Shown: positions 16,102-25,151 of the stretch, one piece after another
Layout of the letters: the number at the start of each line of letters is the position of its first letter
How positions within the stretch are numbered: the stretch's first letter is position 1
Assembly (NCBI GenBank): GCA_022766795.1
Contig: JALEPE010000082.1
Location: forward strand, 1-51,522
Reading direction: 5' to 3'
From: Helicobacter sp.
GTDB lineage: Bacteria; Campylobacterota; Campylobacteria; Campylobacterales; Helicobacteraceae
Length of the DNA: 51,522 nt
Notes under the pieces: model-generated
What the model saw: only the letters and a program-made list of their open reading frames with translations
The model's database searches: none
What the model was told of the DNA's origin: nothing
Position numbers and translations under genes: made by a program

Positions 16102-17085
16102 ATGAAAATTGCCATAGACGCAATGGGTGGGGATTTTGGTTCTACACCACTTGTGGAAGGTGCTTTGTGGGCATTAAAAGAAAGTAGCTTTACGCTTGTG
16201 CTTGTTGGCGATGCACAAGTCATTCAACCTCTAATTCCATCAAGTTTAAGCAAAAGAGTGGAAGTCGTCCATTGCAAAGATTTTATTGCTATGGGGGATA
16301 ATGCAACTTCGGCATTAAAACGCAAAGAAACTTCTATTTATGTTGCAATGGAAATGTTGAAAAACAAAGAAGTTGATGCAGTGGTTTCTGCGGGGCATAG
16401 TGGTGCTACAATGAGTTTAGCAACCCTAAAAATTGGGCGTTTGCAAAATGTCTTGCGTCCTGCAATTTGCACATTAATGCCGCGTGTTGATGGAGATAAA
16501 AGTCTTGTTTTGGACGCTGGGGCAAATGTTGATTGTAAGCCTGAAAATCTCTTTGAGTTTGGGATTATGGGCTATGAGTATGCAAAAACAATTTTGAATT
16601 ATTCTAATGTGCGTATGGGGTTGCTAGCAAATGGTGAGGAAGAATGCAAAGGCAATGAAATTACAAAAGCCGCCTTTACTTTACTAAAACGACATCCGGG
16701 CTTTATTGGCAATGTGGAGGGAAATAATATTTTTGATGGCACTTGTGAAGTTATAGTGTGCGATGGATTTGTTGGAAATGCTGTGCTTAAGGCAAGTGAG
16801 GGGGTAGCAAACTCCATTACATTGTTGTTGAAAAAACATATTAAAGCTTCGCCGATTGGAATCTTTGGCGCATTATTTATGAAAAATGTTTTCAAAAAGC
16901 TAAAAAAACAGATGGATTATGCAGAATATGGTGGCGCACCGCTTTTGGGCGTGAATGGTAATGTTATTATTTGTCACGGCAAAAGCAATGCAAAAGCAAT
17001 GAAAAACGCTGTATTTCAAGCTATTTTGACGGTTGAAAATGATGTCAATCGTAAAATTCAAAGTGCTCTAGAGCAGTATAAATAG
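16102..17085 (+). CDS. plsX: phosphate acyltransferase PlsX
   Basis: Makes acyl-phosphate from acyl-ACP for phospholipid synthesis. The 327-aa protein opens MKIAIDAMGGDFGS and has SAGHSGATMSLATLKIGR and a C-terminal GGAPLLGVNG, all family hallmarks. GGGTGG lies 5 nt before the chosen ATG. Another ATG (16099) and a GTG (16093) just upstream cannot be excluded. It is peripheral to the inner membrane and works with PlsY, which is not in this window. Confidence 0.96.
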   Translation: MKIAIDAMGGDFGSTPLVEGALWALKESSFTLVLVGDAQVIQPLIPSSLSKRVEVVHCKDFIAMGDNATSALKRKETSIYVAMEMLKNKEVDAVVSAGHSGATMSLATLKIGRLQNVLRPAICTLMPRVDGDKSLVLDAGANVDCKPENLFEFGIMGYEYAKTILNYSNVRMGLLANGEEECKGNEITKAAFTLLKRHPGFIGNVEGNNIFDGTCEVIVCDGFVGNAVLKASEGVANSITLLLKKHIKASPIGIFGALFMKNVFKKLKKQMDYAEYGGAPLLGVNGNVIICHGKSNAKAMKNAVFQAILTVENDVNRKIQSALEQYK

Positions 17086-17104
17086 AAAAGTTAAGGAGAT
17101 TCCA

Positions 17105-18109
17105 ATGGAGAGAGAATTGTATGCGAGTTTAAACTCCATTGGGGCATATATTCCAAGTAAGGTTATAACCAATGATGATCTTGCAAAAATTGTAGATACA
17201 AGTGATGAATGGATTACTAAACGCACAGGAATCAAAGAAAGACGCTTTGCGGCAGATAATGAAGCAACGAGTGATTTGGCAACGAACGCGGCAAAAATTG
17301 CCATTAAACGCGCTGGGCTTAGCGCAGATGATATTGATGCAGTAATTGTCGCAACGATTTCACCAGATTTTTTTTGTATGCCTTCTACGGCTTGTGTGGT
17401 GGCAGATAATTTAGGAATCTCTGCAAAGCCCGCCTTTGATATTGCTGCGGCGTGCAGTGGGTTTATTTATCTACTTTTTCTTGCAAAATCTCTCATTGAG
17501 TCGAGAGCGCATAAACACATTTTAATTATTGGTGCTGAAAAACTTTCTAGTATTTTAGATATGGAAGATCGTAGTACCTGTGTGTTGTTTGGCGATGGCG
17601 CAGGAGCAGCTATTGTTAGTGCGACAGAGGATAGAAGCCTTAGTATTTTAGATGTAAATTGTGCGGCAAATGGGCAGTATAAGGATTTTTTGATGACGCC
17701 GGGTTGTGGGAGTCGGAATCCCGCTAGTGCTGAAGTCTTACAAGAACATTTACAGTTTATTAAAATGAAAGGCAATGAAACTTTCAAGCTCGCAGTAAAG
17801 ACGCTTACACAAGATGTAGTAGAGATTTTAGAACGCAACCATTTAAGTAAAGATTCCATTGATTTTTTTATTCCACACCAAGCAAATTTACGCATTATTT
17901 CTGCAGTTGGGGAGGCTTTAAAATTTCCAGCAGACAAAATTGCTTTAACAGTGCAAAAATATGGTAATACTTCTGCTGCTTCCATTCCAATGGCAATGAA
18001 TGATTTGTATGAAGCAGGAAGTATTAAAAAGGGTTCAAGACTACTCTTAGATGCCTTTGGAGGTGGATTAACTTGGGGTTCTGCGATTCTTACCTTTGGT
18101 GGAGAATAA
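17105..18109 (+). CDS. fabH: beta-ketoacyl-ACP synthase III
   Basis: Starts fatty acid synthesis by condensing acetyl-CoA with malonyl-ACP. The 334-aa protein carries the full catalytic triad: Cys in AAACSGFIY, His in FFIPHQANLRI and Asn in KYGNTSAAS. The opening IGAYIPSKVITNDDLAKI is typical. GGAG precedes the ATG. It is the last gene of the ndk-DUF177-rpmF-plsX-fabH run and converges on slt across 82 nt in which I see only a weak 5-bp hairpin. Confidence 0.97.
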   Translation: MERELYASLNSIGAYIPSKVITNDDLAKIVDTSDEWITKRTGIKERRFAADNEATSDLATNAAKIAIKRAGLSADDIDAVIVATISPDFFCMPSTACVVADNLGISAKPAFDIAAACSGFIYLLFLAKSLIESRAHKHILIIGAEKLSSILDMEDRSTCVLFGDGAGAAIVSATEDRSLSILDVNCAANGQYKDFLMTPGCGSRNPASAEVLQEHLQFIKMKGNETFKLAVKTLTQDVVEILERNHLSKDSIDFFIPHQANLRIISAVGEALKFPADKIALTVQKYGNTSAASIPMAMNDLYEAGSIKKGSRLLLDAFGGGLTWGSAILTFGGE

Positions 18110-18191
18110 TCTACATTTTTGCTTTGTTTGATGTTTAGGGGTCATAGACTACTAACGAATCTCTGAACGGGGGATTCTAAAAATCATCTAT

Positions 18192-19865
18192 TTAATAAAT
18201 CAATGTTTGGTTTAGCAAATCCAAAATGCTTAATGCGTGTCCAAGCTCTTTTTGGTAAATGACATAGTTTGCTAGCACCTTTTTGCCATATACGCGTGAT
18301 TCCTCATAAGGAATCATCTCCATACTATACCATGGATCTAGGGGATTATTCTTTTTGAATAAGTAGTTTTTCGCAAGTAATCTACGCGTAAATCCTGGAC
18401 CACCATTGTATGCATAGGAGATAAAAAGAGGATGGTTAAACTCTTTGATTAAAGGGCGCGTGAAATATTCTGCATATGGCACATTGACTGCTGGATCAAA
18501 CATATCTAAATAACTAATTTCATTTTCTTGATTCAACTCTTTTGCTATTGCTTTGACATTGAAAGGCATTAGCTGCATAATTCCGAGTGCATAAGATGTA
18601 GAAATTGCTGTTGGGATAAATAAGCTTTCTTGTCTTGCTAATGCGTAGAGTAGAGCTTGTTTATCGTTTGAAAATTGTGAAAATGTCTCTTTATAGGGCA
18701 TTAAGAAATATTCCTTACCCTTCTCGCGCGCTAAAAATATATAATGCGCCTTAGTGTCAGCATTATTGGTTTTTAACAAAAATTGTTGAGCTAGATTTTT
18801 ATCCTTTGTTTTAGAGGATTTAAAGGAATCGTGGATTCTTTGCCATTCAAAAGGATCTTTGATATTCCAAGTTGCCCTTGTATCTTGTGTTTGCACATCA
18901 TAAACGATATTAAATTTAGGTTCTTCTTTTGTCATTTCAAGGCTCGCAAGTGTGTAAATATCCACATTTTTAGATTGGCTAAGTTCTTGTAGGTATTGTG
19001 CGTTATTGCTTGCAAGAAATGCCCAAAAATTCGCGCGATTCTTATTGAAAGAATATTTAGAAAGATTTTTTGAATGTAGAAAATATGCAAGTGCTTTAGT
19101 TTTTTTATTAAAATGCATTGCGTTTAACCCAAAATAAAAGGAAAGCTCCGCATCAAGCGCATTTAAAATACTCTCTGGTGCAACTTCTGTCAAAGAAGCA
19201 TTAAAGGTCTTAAGTTGTGGATTTAAAATCATATTGTGTAAGGCGCGACTAAATTGGCTATCGCGCTCATTGAGAAGCTTGATTAATGTTTCTTGTGGAA
19301 TCTTAAAATTTAGACGATTGCGGTAACCTTGCGAAACTGCAAAATAAAATTCTGCAAATGTTTTAGCATTCTTTGCGATGAGGGTATCAAAAGGGCTTTT
19401 AGAAGCTAAAATTTGTAAATTTTGCGCAAGCTTTGCGTTGTGTGATTGGATGGAGTTTGAAATGCGTTTTAATGTCTTTTTATCTAGTGATTCTGCATTT
19501 TTAGTTGTCAGAGCTAGCGCAATACATTTCGCGTCCTCTTTTAATAGCTTGTCTATACTCATTCTTTGACAAATCGTTTTGCGTGAGAGTATTTTATTAT
19601 CGCCTTTTTTAAAGTATAATCCAAAGAGTTTTGCATTTTTGCGCGTGGCTAGATTGTAGGCTTCCTTAGCTTCTTTTGCGCTAATATCTTGTTGCAAAAA
19701 TAGCCAGATATAAAAATCGCGTGAGATTCCAGCAGGTTGGCTTTTAAGATAATTTAAAGTAATATCTTGACTGATTGTAGTTTCTGTTTTTAGCTTTTGT
19801 GCCTCTTGTATGTTTGCAATACCTAAACTAAAAAGACATAAAAAAAGTAGAATCTTACGCAACAT
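18192..19865 (-). CDS. slt: soluble lytic murein transglycosylase
   Basis: Cleaves peptidoglycan glycan strands to 1,6-anhydro ends in the periplasm. The 557-aa protein has a signal peptide (residues 1-18, ending in GIA), a long helical region that would form the Slt doughnut, and a C-terminal GEWL-fold domain. The catalytic glutamate is in ALARQESLF, followed by SYALGIMQLMP and YAYNGGPGF. The ATG at 19865 is chosen because GAGG lies 5 nt before it; a GTG two codons upstream is possible. It overlaps the region right after yggT, suggesting cotranscription. Confidence 0.94.
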   Translation of the reverse strand: MLRKILLFLCLFSLGIANIQEAQKLKTETTISQDITLNYLKSQPAGISRDFYIWLFLQQDISAKEAKEAYNLATRKNAKLFGLYFKKGDNKILSRKTICQRMSIDKLLKEDAKCIALALTTKNAESLDKKTLKRISNSIQSHNAKLAQNLQILASKSPFDTLIAKNAKTFAEFYFAVSQGYRNRLNFKIPQETLIKLLNERDSQFSRALHNMILNPQLKTFNASLTEVAPESILNALDAELSFYFGLNAMHFNKKTKALAYFLHSKNLSKYSFNKNRANFWAFLASNNAQYLQELSQSKNVDIYTLASLEMTKEEPKFNIVYDVQTQDTRATWNIKDPFEWQRIHDSFKSSKTKDKNLAQQFLLKTNNADTKAHYIFLAREKGKEYFLMPYKETFSQFSNDKQALLYALARQESLFIPTAISTSYALGIMQLMPFNVKAIAKELNQENEISYLDMFDPAVNVPYAEYFTRPLIKEFNHPLFISYAYNGGPGFTRRLLAKNYLFKKNNPLDPWYSMEMIPYEESRVYGKKVLANYVIYQKELGHALSILDLLNQTLIY

Positions 19866-19872
19866 AACCACC

Positions 19873-20166
19873 TCAAATGTTTCTTGCTAGGCTAAATAAA
19901 AGCTGCACAAGGAATAAATCAATAAATTTCAAAGCAAGAATCACGAGAATTGGCGTTAAATCCACGCCACCAATGATTGTGGGAATCAGACGGCGAATCC
20001 TTGCATAAAGTGGCTCGGTGAGTTTATAAAGAATCTGCACAATTGGATTATAGGGATCTGGACGCACCCAAGAAATGAGTGCTGCGATAATCACAACCCA
20101 AATATAAATATTAATCACCATACTTAAAATCTGCGCAAGTGCTTGAATGAAAGTGCTAATAACCAT
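19873..20166 (-). CDS. YggT-family membrane protein
   Basis: A 97-aa protein with two hydrophobic blocks (about residues 5-33 and 66-94) around the family signature WVRPDPYNPIVQILYKLTEPLYARIRRLIP and the acidic GGVDLTPI. YggT proteins are linked to osmotic stress and membrane protein placement, with no defined biochemical role. It lies 2 nt after gltX and directly before slt. Confidence 0.93.
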   Translation of the reverse strand: MVISTFIQALAQILSMVINIYIWVVIIAALISWVRPDPYNPIVQILYKLTEPLYARIRRLIPTIIGGVDLTPILVILALKFIDLFLVQLLFSLARNI

Positions 20167-20168
20167 TT

Positions 20169-21515
20169 TTAATTCCTTACAATATCTTTTAAATAAAGGC
20201 GCAAAATCGGGAATAAATCGCTAAGCTCTGGTCCGTGCGCAAGACCAGTTAATAGGAATCTTAGAGGCTTGAAGAAAGCTTTGCCCTTTAGCCCACTATT
20301 TTGCATTGCATTGCTTTTAAAAGTGTCAAATTCAGTTTTGCTGCAATCTTGATTTAGCATTGTTAAGAGTGTGTCTTGTAATGTTTTGACTTGTGATTCA
20401 AATTCTAAAATCTCTGCGTTTTCTGTCTTCGCACTTTCTTTATACTGCGCTAATAACAAACTTTTTTTAGCAAAAATCAAATCCACTTTTTCTCGGATTT
20501 CATTTAATGTGCTTGCCTCTTGTAAGTATAGCTTTGCCAATGCGCCAATGGCAGAATCTTTGTAGCCTAAAAGCACGGCTAAATCCTGCTCATTCAAGCG
20601 TTTAAAGTGTTCTCTATTGAGAAATTTTAGCTTATCAATATCAAAGCGTGCAGGGGCTTTTGCAATTTTTGTGATGTCAAACCATTCCATACATTCTTTG
20701 AGTGTGAAAACCTCACAAGGCGTTTTATTTCCCATTAACACGAGGTAATTTACAATGGCTTGGGGTAAGAATCCACAATCTAGTAGCCATTGCACGCTAG
20801 ACGCATTATCGCGTTTGCTCATTTTTTTGCCCTCCTCATTAAGGATAATGGGTAAATGTGCAAATTGCATCGCTTTATCGTAGTTTAGGCATTGATGGAT
20901 TAGTATTTGTTTGGGTGTGTTGCTCACGTGATCCTCTCCACGCACAATAAAATCAATGTCATAAAGCATATCATCTACGGCACAGGCAAAATTGTAAGTT
21001 GGGATTCCATCTTCTTTTAAGATGATGAAACTATCAATTTCACTGGGTGCAAAGGTAATATCGCCCTTAATGGCATCGTGAAAACCCATTTGTTCTTTTG
21101 GTGCTCTTAGGCGCACAACGGGGTGCGGATTTTTATCCTTTTCAAGCTCCGCCCAATCATCATCGTAACGAAATGCTTGATGGTTTGCTTTAGCGAGTTC
21201 GCGCTTTTGATCTAAAAATTCTTTGGTGCAGTAGCAATAAAACGCATCGCCTTTTTGAATTAAGTATTCTGCAAGTTGGCGGTGGCGTGGAAAATTATGA
21301 CTTTGATAAACAAGATTATCCCAAGTGATTCCAAAAAGATTCAGCAAAAACATAATGTCTTTATCTTTGCCCTCAATATTGCGCGCAGTGTCAGTGTCTT
21401 CAATGCGCAGTAAAAATTTTTCATTTCTTTGTTTGGCTAAAATATAATTAAACACGGCAGCGCGCAAATTTCCTGTGTGCATATCGCCTGTTGGACTTGG
21501 TGCAAATCGTAACAT
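20169..21515 (-). CDS. gltX: glutamyl-tRNA synthetase, GluRS2-like (possibly tRNA-Gln specific)
   Basis: A class I synthetase of 448 aa with the opening MLRFAPSPTGDMHTGNLRAA, where the HIGH motif reads HTGN, and KMSKR in EGKKMSKRD. The wording closely follows my memory of H. pylori GluRS2, one of two GluRS enzymes in that species, which charges tRNA-Gln with glutamate for later amidation by GatCAB. If so, the product here is misacylated Glu-tRNA-Gln. No glutaminyl-tRNA synthetase is visible. Whether a second gltX exists lies outside this window. It is followed at 2 nt by yggT. Confidence 0.93.
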   Translation of the reverse strand: MLRFAPSPTGDMHTGNLRAAVFNYILAKQRNEKFLLRIEDTDTARNIEGKDKDIMFLLNLFGITWDNLVYQSHNFPRHRQLAEYLIQKGDAFYCYCTKEFLDQKRELAKANHQAFRYDDDWAELEKDKNPHPVVRLRAPKEQMGFHDAIKGDITFAPSEIDSFIILKEDGIPTYNFACAVDDMLYDIDFIVRGEDHVSNTPKQILIHQCLNYDKAMQFAHLPIILNEEGKKMSKRDNASSVQWLLDCGFLPQAIVNYLVLMGNKTPCEVFTLKECMEWFDITKIAKAPARFDIDKLKFLNREHFKRLNEQDLAVLLGYKDSAIGALAKLYLQEASTLNEIREKVDLIFAKKSLLLAQYKESAKTENAEILEFESQVKTLQDTLLTMLNQDCSKTEFDTFKSNAMQNSGLKGKAFFKPLRFLLTGLAHGPELSDLFPILRLYLKDIVRN

Positions 21516-21601
21516 TAATAAAACCTTTTGTTTAAATGCGCGGATTTTAGCATAAGCAAAATTATAATTGGCAAAAACTTGTAATTCTAATGCAAATTCT
21601 A

Positions 21602-22436
21602 TTAAGTAAATTGATAGCGATTATCTTGACGAATATCATACAATACGACTTTTTGCGGCTCTTCAATATTAAAGGTTAGCACAGGTGGTGTAAAAGGGTA
21701 GAATCCCATAAACATAAACCATTCCCTATTGTATTTGAAAGTTGTGTGCGTATTTTCATCTACAATGGTTTGCATAAAATTTTCATAATCTTGTGTGGAA
21801 TCTGTATAAAATTCATTAGAATACAGACTTAAGATTTTGCGCTCACAATAGGGATTGGCAATCACATCTTCCACGCCGATATTGAAAAACATGTTAAAGG
21901 TTGGGTCTAAAATCTGCCATTTTGCATTGATTTTAATCTCCAAAAATCCGTGCGCCCAACCTAAAATATTAGAATAAGAAACCACGCGCGATTCCATATC
22001 AAATTGCATTAATAACATTCGCAATGCATAGGGTTTTTGTCCGCAATGGGCGTATTTTAGAAGTGTGAAATATTCATATAGATTCTTAAAAATCACATTT
22101 TCACTGGTGTTTCTTGGCGTGTAATGCTTTGTTTTGTGGATAAAATCATTTAAGTAGAGGTAAAAGGCAAATTCTTTTGAGATTCCGCGCTTCTGAAGCT
22201 CTTTTTGGATAGATTTTTGTTGCTTTTTAAAATCTTTCTCTAAGGATTCTATTAAAGCATCTAAGTCTTGTATTGTAGGTGTATTTTTAATTGTGGCTGC
22301 GGGGGGGGGGGCAAATTATAGGATTAGTTAGCACTTCTTTGCTTAGAGAAATTTGCATTGGAAAATACTCTTGCACTTGCAATGGGCGAATGGAGCTAGA
22401 AGCATAGCCATATTGGTATTTGGTATCAATAACCAT
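21602..22436 (-). CDS. transglutaminase-like protein, phase-variable, frameshifted (OFF) at an 11-C tract
   Basis: Reading from the ATG at 22436 (AAGGA 6 nt upstream), the protein runs MVIDTKYQYGYASSSIRPLQ and on to NPIIC. It then enters the C tract (22301-22311) and hits a stop five codons after it. The next frame stays open from the tract to 21602. Ten or thirteen Cs would join them into about 277 aa. In that form Cys131 (YAHCGQKPYA), His162 (GWAHGFLEIK) and Asp177 (WQILDPTF) make a transglutaminase/papain-like triad in the right order and spacing. The middle (residues about 60-110) is charged and helical. There is no signal peptide. Such domains occur in polysaccharide loci and as proteases or ligases. 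The target is unknown. A homopolymer sequencing error is the alternative to a true OFF state. Confidence 0.75.
22301..22311. repeat. poly-G/C tract (11 nt), contingency switch
   Basis: Eleven G on the plus strand (eleven C in the gene) at codon 46 of the transglutaminase-like gene, exactly at the reading-frame break. 11 is OFF; 10 or 13 would be ON. It is the longest homopolymer of G/C in the window. Confidence 0.88.
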
Positions 22437-22464
22437 TTTAGTATCCTTGTTTTGAAATTTTTGT

Positions 22465-22470
22465 ATTATA
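22465..22470 (-). promoter_or_regulatory. -10 box for the transglutaminase-like gene
   Basis: TATAAT on the minus strand just after the uppS stop, 28 nt before the ATG. It suggests that the switchable gene has its own promoter in addition to read-through from uppS. Confidence 0.5.
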
Positions 22471-22478
22471 ACTAAAAT

Positions 22479-23156
22479 TTATAAACCTCCAAAGCGGCGG
22501 TTGCGGTGTTTGAAATCTTGTAGCATTTGCGCTAATTCTTGCGTGCTAAAGTCTGGCCACAAAGTGTCTGTGAAAAATAACTCCGCATACGCACTTTGCC
22601 ACAAAAGAAAGTTAGATAAGCGTTGCTCGCCCCCTGTGCGAATTAACATATCCACATCAGGGATTCCATTTGTGTCAAGCGCATTTGCAATATCTGTAAC
22701 GCTAAGTGTGGAATCGCAAGTTTCTTTTAGCTTTAAAAATGCGCGCCTCATCTCATCTTGTGCGCCATAGTTTAGGGCTAGAATCTGTGTTAATCCGTTG
22801 CATTGCCTTTGCGATTCTGTCTCGAGCGTGCGAATTTTTTGTTGTAAATGCGGGTTTAAAACGCTAATATCGCCAATGGTTTTAAAAATGATATTGTTTT
22901 GTAAATATATTTGCGCTTTGGAATCCAAAAATTCGTCTAATAGGCGCATTAAAAATTCTACCTCTGCCTTTGGTCGCTTCCAATTCTCCGTAGAAAATGC
23001 GTAAAGGCTCAAATATTCTATCCTATTTTTAGCGCAAAATTCAGTGATTTGCTGGATTTTATCCGCACCTGCTTTATGTCCAAATGCGCGTGGCTTTAAA
23101 TGTCTTTTTGCCCATCTGCCATTGCCGTCCATAATGATTGCGATATGTGTTGGCAT
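22479..23156 (-). CDS. uppS: undecaprenyl diphosphate synthase
   Basis: Cis-prenyltransferase that makes the C55 lipid carrier for peptidoglycan and glycan synthesis. The 225-aa protein starts with HIAIIMDGNGRWAKRHLKPR (catalytic Asp in MDGNGRWA) and has SLYAFSTENWKRP, IRTGGEQRLSNFLLWQSAYAE and the ending RNRRFGGL, all family hallmarks. It follows the unknown 252-aa gene with no gap. Confidence 0.98.
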   Translation of the reverse strand: MPTHIAIIMDGNGRWAKRHLKPRAFGHKAGADKIQQITEFCAKNRIEYLSLYAFSTENWKRPKAEVEFLMRLLDEFLDSKAQIYLQNNIIFKTIGDISVLNPHLQQKIRTLETESQRQCNGLTQILALNYGAQDEMRRAFLKLKETCDSTLSVTDIANALDTNGIPDVDMLIRTGGEQRLSNFLLWQSAYAELFFTDTLWPDFSTQELAQMLQDFKHRNRRFGGL

Positions 23157-23915
23157 TTAACCCTCTAAATCCAATAAGGAATCACTAAATTCATACAGAG
23201 GTGCAATGTCGCTATGGATATTAATGTGTGTCTCTTTGATGAATGCTAGAGAGTCTAGGTTGTTGTTGAGTAGGCGCGCCACGCTTTCATACATTACGCT
23301 AATATCTAGGCGCACCCCCTCTTTAAAATCCCAAAGCAATCCCCAAGTTGCACCAAGATTTGAAAATACAGAGTAAAACTCTAAGCAAGTCTCCTCTTTT
23401 ACGCGCTTTTTGCGTAACTGCATAAAGCCGTTTTTGCTCTCATCATCGTAGTGCAACGGAATCGTAAGCACCTTATGTTTTAGTGACATTAACATATGGC
23501 TAAGAAAGGCAAATTCCCATTTGGATTCCGCATTTGCAAGGCGGTCGGTTAGAAAGCCTTTCATAACATCTAGAGGATTTTCGCTGTTTTGCAAGAATTG
23601 CGAAAGTGCCTTTTCATTTAATTTTAGGGGAATATTGGAATCTTTGAGTAGATTGGGTTGTTTGATGAGGTTGGAGAGTGTGATTCCGCCCGCACTACTG
23701 CGTCCCATCATCGCCCAGTATTTGCTGCCGACTTGTAATTCCTTTAAACTCTTTGTTTCAATGGTTGCATTGCCAACCTTTAGCATATAGCGGATTCCTT
23801 GTAGCTTTTCCATTACTTCAAGCTTAATGGGTAGAGTTGCATTAAATTGCGTGGTTTTAGCGGAGTTTTGCATTGTATTTTGTATTTGTGCAAGCTGGCT
23901 TAACTGCTTAATCAT
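23157..23915 (-). CDS. conserved-looking protein between coaBC and uppS, function unknown
   Basis: A 252-aa soluble protein. The N-terminal third is Gln/Thr-rich (LSQLAQIQNTMQNSAKTTQF) and followed by LKVGNATIETKSLKEL, a beta segment. The C-terminal 80 residues (LEFYSVFSNLGATWGLLWDF to the end) have the rhythm of the flagellar hook-length control (FliK/Flg_hook) C-terminal domain: an LG turn, a strand pair, then a helix LLNNNLDSL. That resemblance is weak and unverified. Its start overlaps the coaBC stop by 4 nt, so it is translationally coupled. No signal peptide. Confidence 0.65.
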   Translation of the reverse strand: MIKQLSQLAQIQNTMQNSAKTTQFNATLPIKLEVMEKLQGIRYMLKVGNATIETKSLKELQVGSKYWAMMGRSSAGGITLSNLIKQPNLLKDSNIPLKLNEKALSQFLQNSENPLDVMKGFLTDRLANAESKWEFAFLSHMLMSLKHKVLTIPLHYDDESKNGFMQLRKKRVKEETCLEFYSVFSNLGATWGLLWDFKEGVRLDISVMYESVARLLNNNLDSLAFIKETHINIHSDIAPLYEFSDSLLDLEG

Positions 23916-25141
23916 AACATTTGCGCCTTTTGTAGAATCATAAAGGCTAGGTCTAGCTTATCGTGAAAGCCTAAATCTTGCACTTCTTTGTTGGTGATAA
24001 AAGCAATCCGATTGCTTTGTGATTCTAGTGGATTATGTGTTTTTGTAATGGTGTTTAGGCAAATGGCATCTAAGCCTTTTTGGCTTAGCGTGCTTTTTGC
24101 ATTTGCGATTCCATTTTGCGCTTCTAGCTTAAAGCCAATGGTCTTTTGCAGCTTTGGAATCGTGGCTAAAATATCTGTATTTTCACGCAAATTGAGCTGC
24201 CAACTTTGTCCAATGTCTTGTTTTTTTAATTTCCCTTGTATTTTTTCTTGCGGAATGTAGTCGCTAATAGCCGCACTCATCAACAAAAAAGCGCAATTTT
24301 TTGAAATCCTAGCTTCTTTTAACTGCGCTTGCCACAGCGTAATTGCTTCTAAATAATCGTGCGTGGATTCCACTTTTTTATGTGTAATTTCTAAAGGCAA
24401 TGGGAAGGGTAATTGTGGAGCTAGGAAGAAAACTTTAGCACCTAGAAAATATGCAGCAAGGGCTAAGGAAGCCCCCATTTTACCGCTTGAAAAGTTAGAG
24501 ATAAAGCGCACAGAATCTATGGCTTCTTTACTTCCGCCCCCACTGACGCACACGGCGCATTTCTCCCAAAAAGGATTTTTATAAAAAGCGCGGATAAGCG
24601 CGTAGGTAATTTCTAATGGCTCGGCTAATGCGCCATTGCCAATAGTTTGACAAGCAAGTTCTTTACATTGTGGTGCGATAATTTGGAAGCCACGGCTTTG
24701 TAGAATTGTTAGGGATTCTTGTGTAGCAAGATTTTCTAACATTTTTGTATTTGCTGCAGGGGCAATTAATTTTTGTTTATCAAAGGCTAAAACGCTTTCT
24801 AGTAACACATTATCTGCGATTCCAAGGGCTAGTTTATTGAGTGTGTTTGCGCTACAAGGAGCGATAAGAAACGAATCTGCCCAAGTGGCAAGCTCAATAT
24901 GGTTGTTTGGAGTCTCCCCCCAGCTTTGTGAGTCTTTGGTTAAAACATTATGGTGTGAAATTGCTTCAAAAAGCAAAGGGTTGATAAATTTCTGTGCGCT
25001 TTCACTCATTACCACACGCACATTTGCACCTAATTTTTGGAGATTCCGCATTATTTCTATGCTTTTATAAATTGCGACACTGCCGCACACGCCTAAAGCA
25101 ATATTTTTGCCTTGCAGTAAAGATAAATTGAGAGATTCCAT
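23912..25141 (-). CDS. coaBC: bifunctional phosphopantothenoylcysteine decarboxylase/synthase
   Basis: Carries out two consecutive steps of coenzyme A synthesis. Residues about 8-180 form the flavin-binding CoaC half (NIALGVCGSVAIYKS, DSFLIAPCSANTLNKLA, with PAANTKM replacing the usual PAMNxxM). Residues about 190-409 form CoaB (VSGGGSKEAIDSVRFISNFS, SAAISDYIP). The substrate-loop cysteine is present in ELACQTIG. The start at 25141 has AAGGGG 6 nt upstream and gives 409 aa. The Ala for Met in PAANTKM is worth noting but probably tolerated. Confidence 0.95.
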   Translation of the reverse strand: MESLNLSLLQGKNIALGVCGSVAIYKSIEIMRNLQKLGANVRVVMSESAQKFINPLLFEAISHHNVLTKDSQSWGETPNNHIELATWADSFLIAPCSANTLNKLALGIADNVLLESVLAFDKQKLIAPAANTKMLENLATQESLTILQSRGFQIIAPQCKELACQTIGNGALAEPLEITYALIRAFYKNPFWEKCAVCVSGGGSKEAIDSVRFISNFSSGKMGASLALAAYFLGAKVFFLAPQLPFPLPLEITHKKVESTHDYLEAITLWQAQLKEARISKNCAFLLMSAAISDYIPQEKIQGKLKKQDIGQSWQLNLRENTDILATIPKLQKTIGFKLEAQNGIANAKSTLSQKGLDAICLNTITKTHNPLESQSNRIAFITNKEVQDLGFHDKLDLAFMILQKAQML

Positions 25142-25151
25142 ACTTAGCCCC

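Noticed and set aside
18110..18191. Terminator between fabH and slt
   Set aside because: Only a 5-bp GAATC/GATTC stem with an 11-nt loop and no T run could be seen, so I did not call it.
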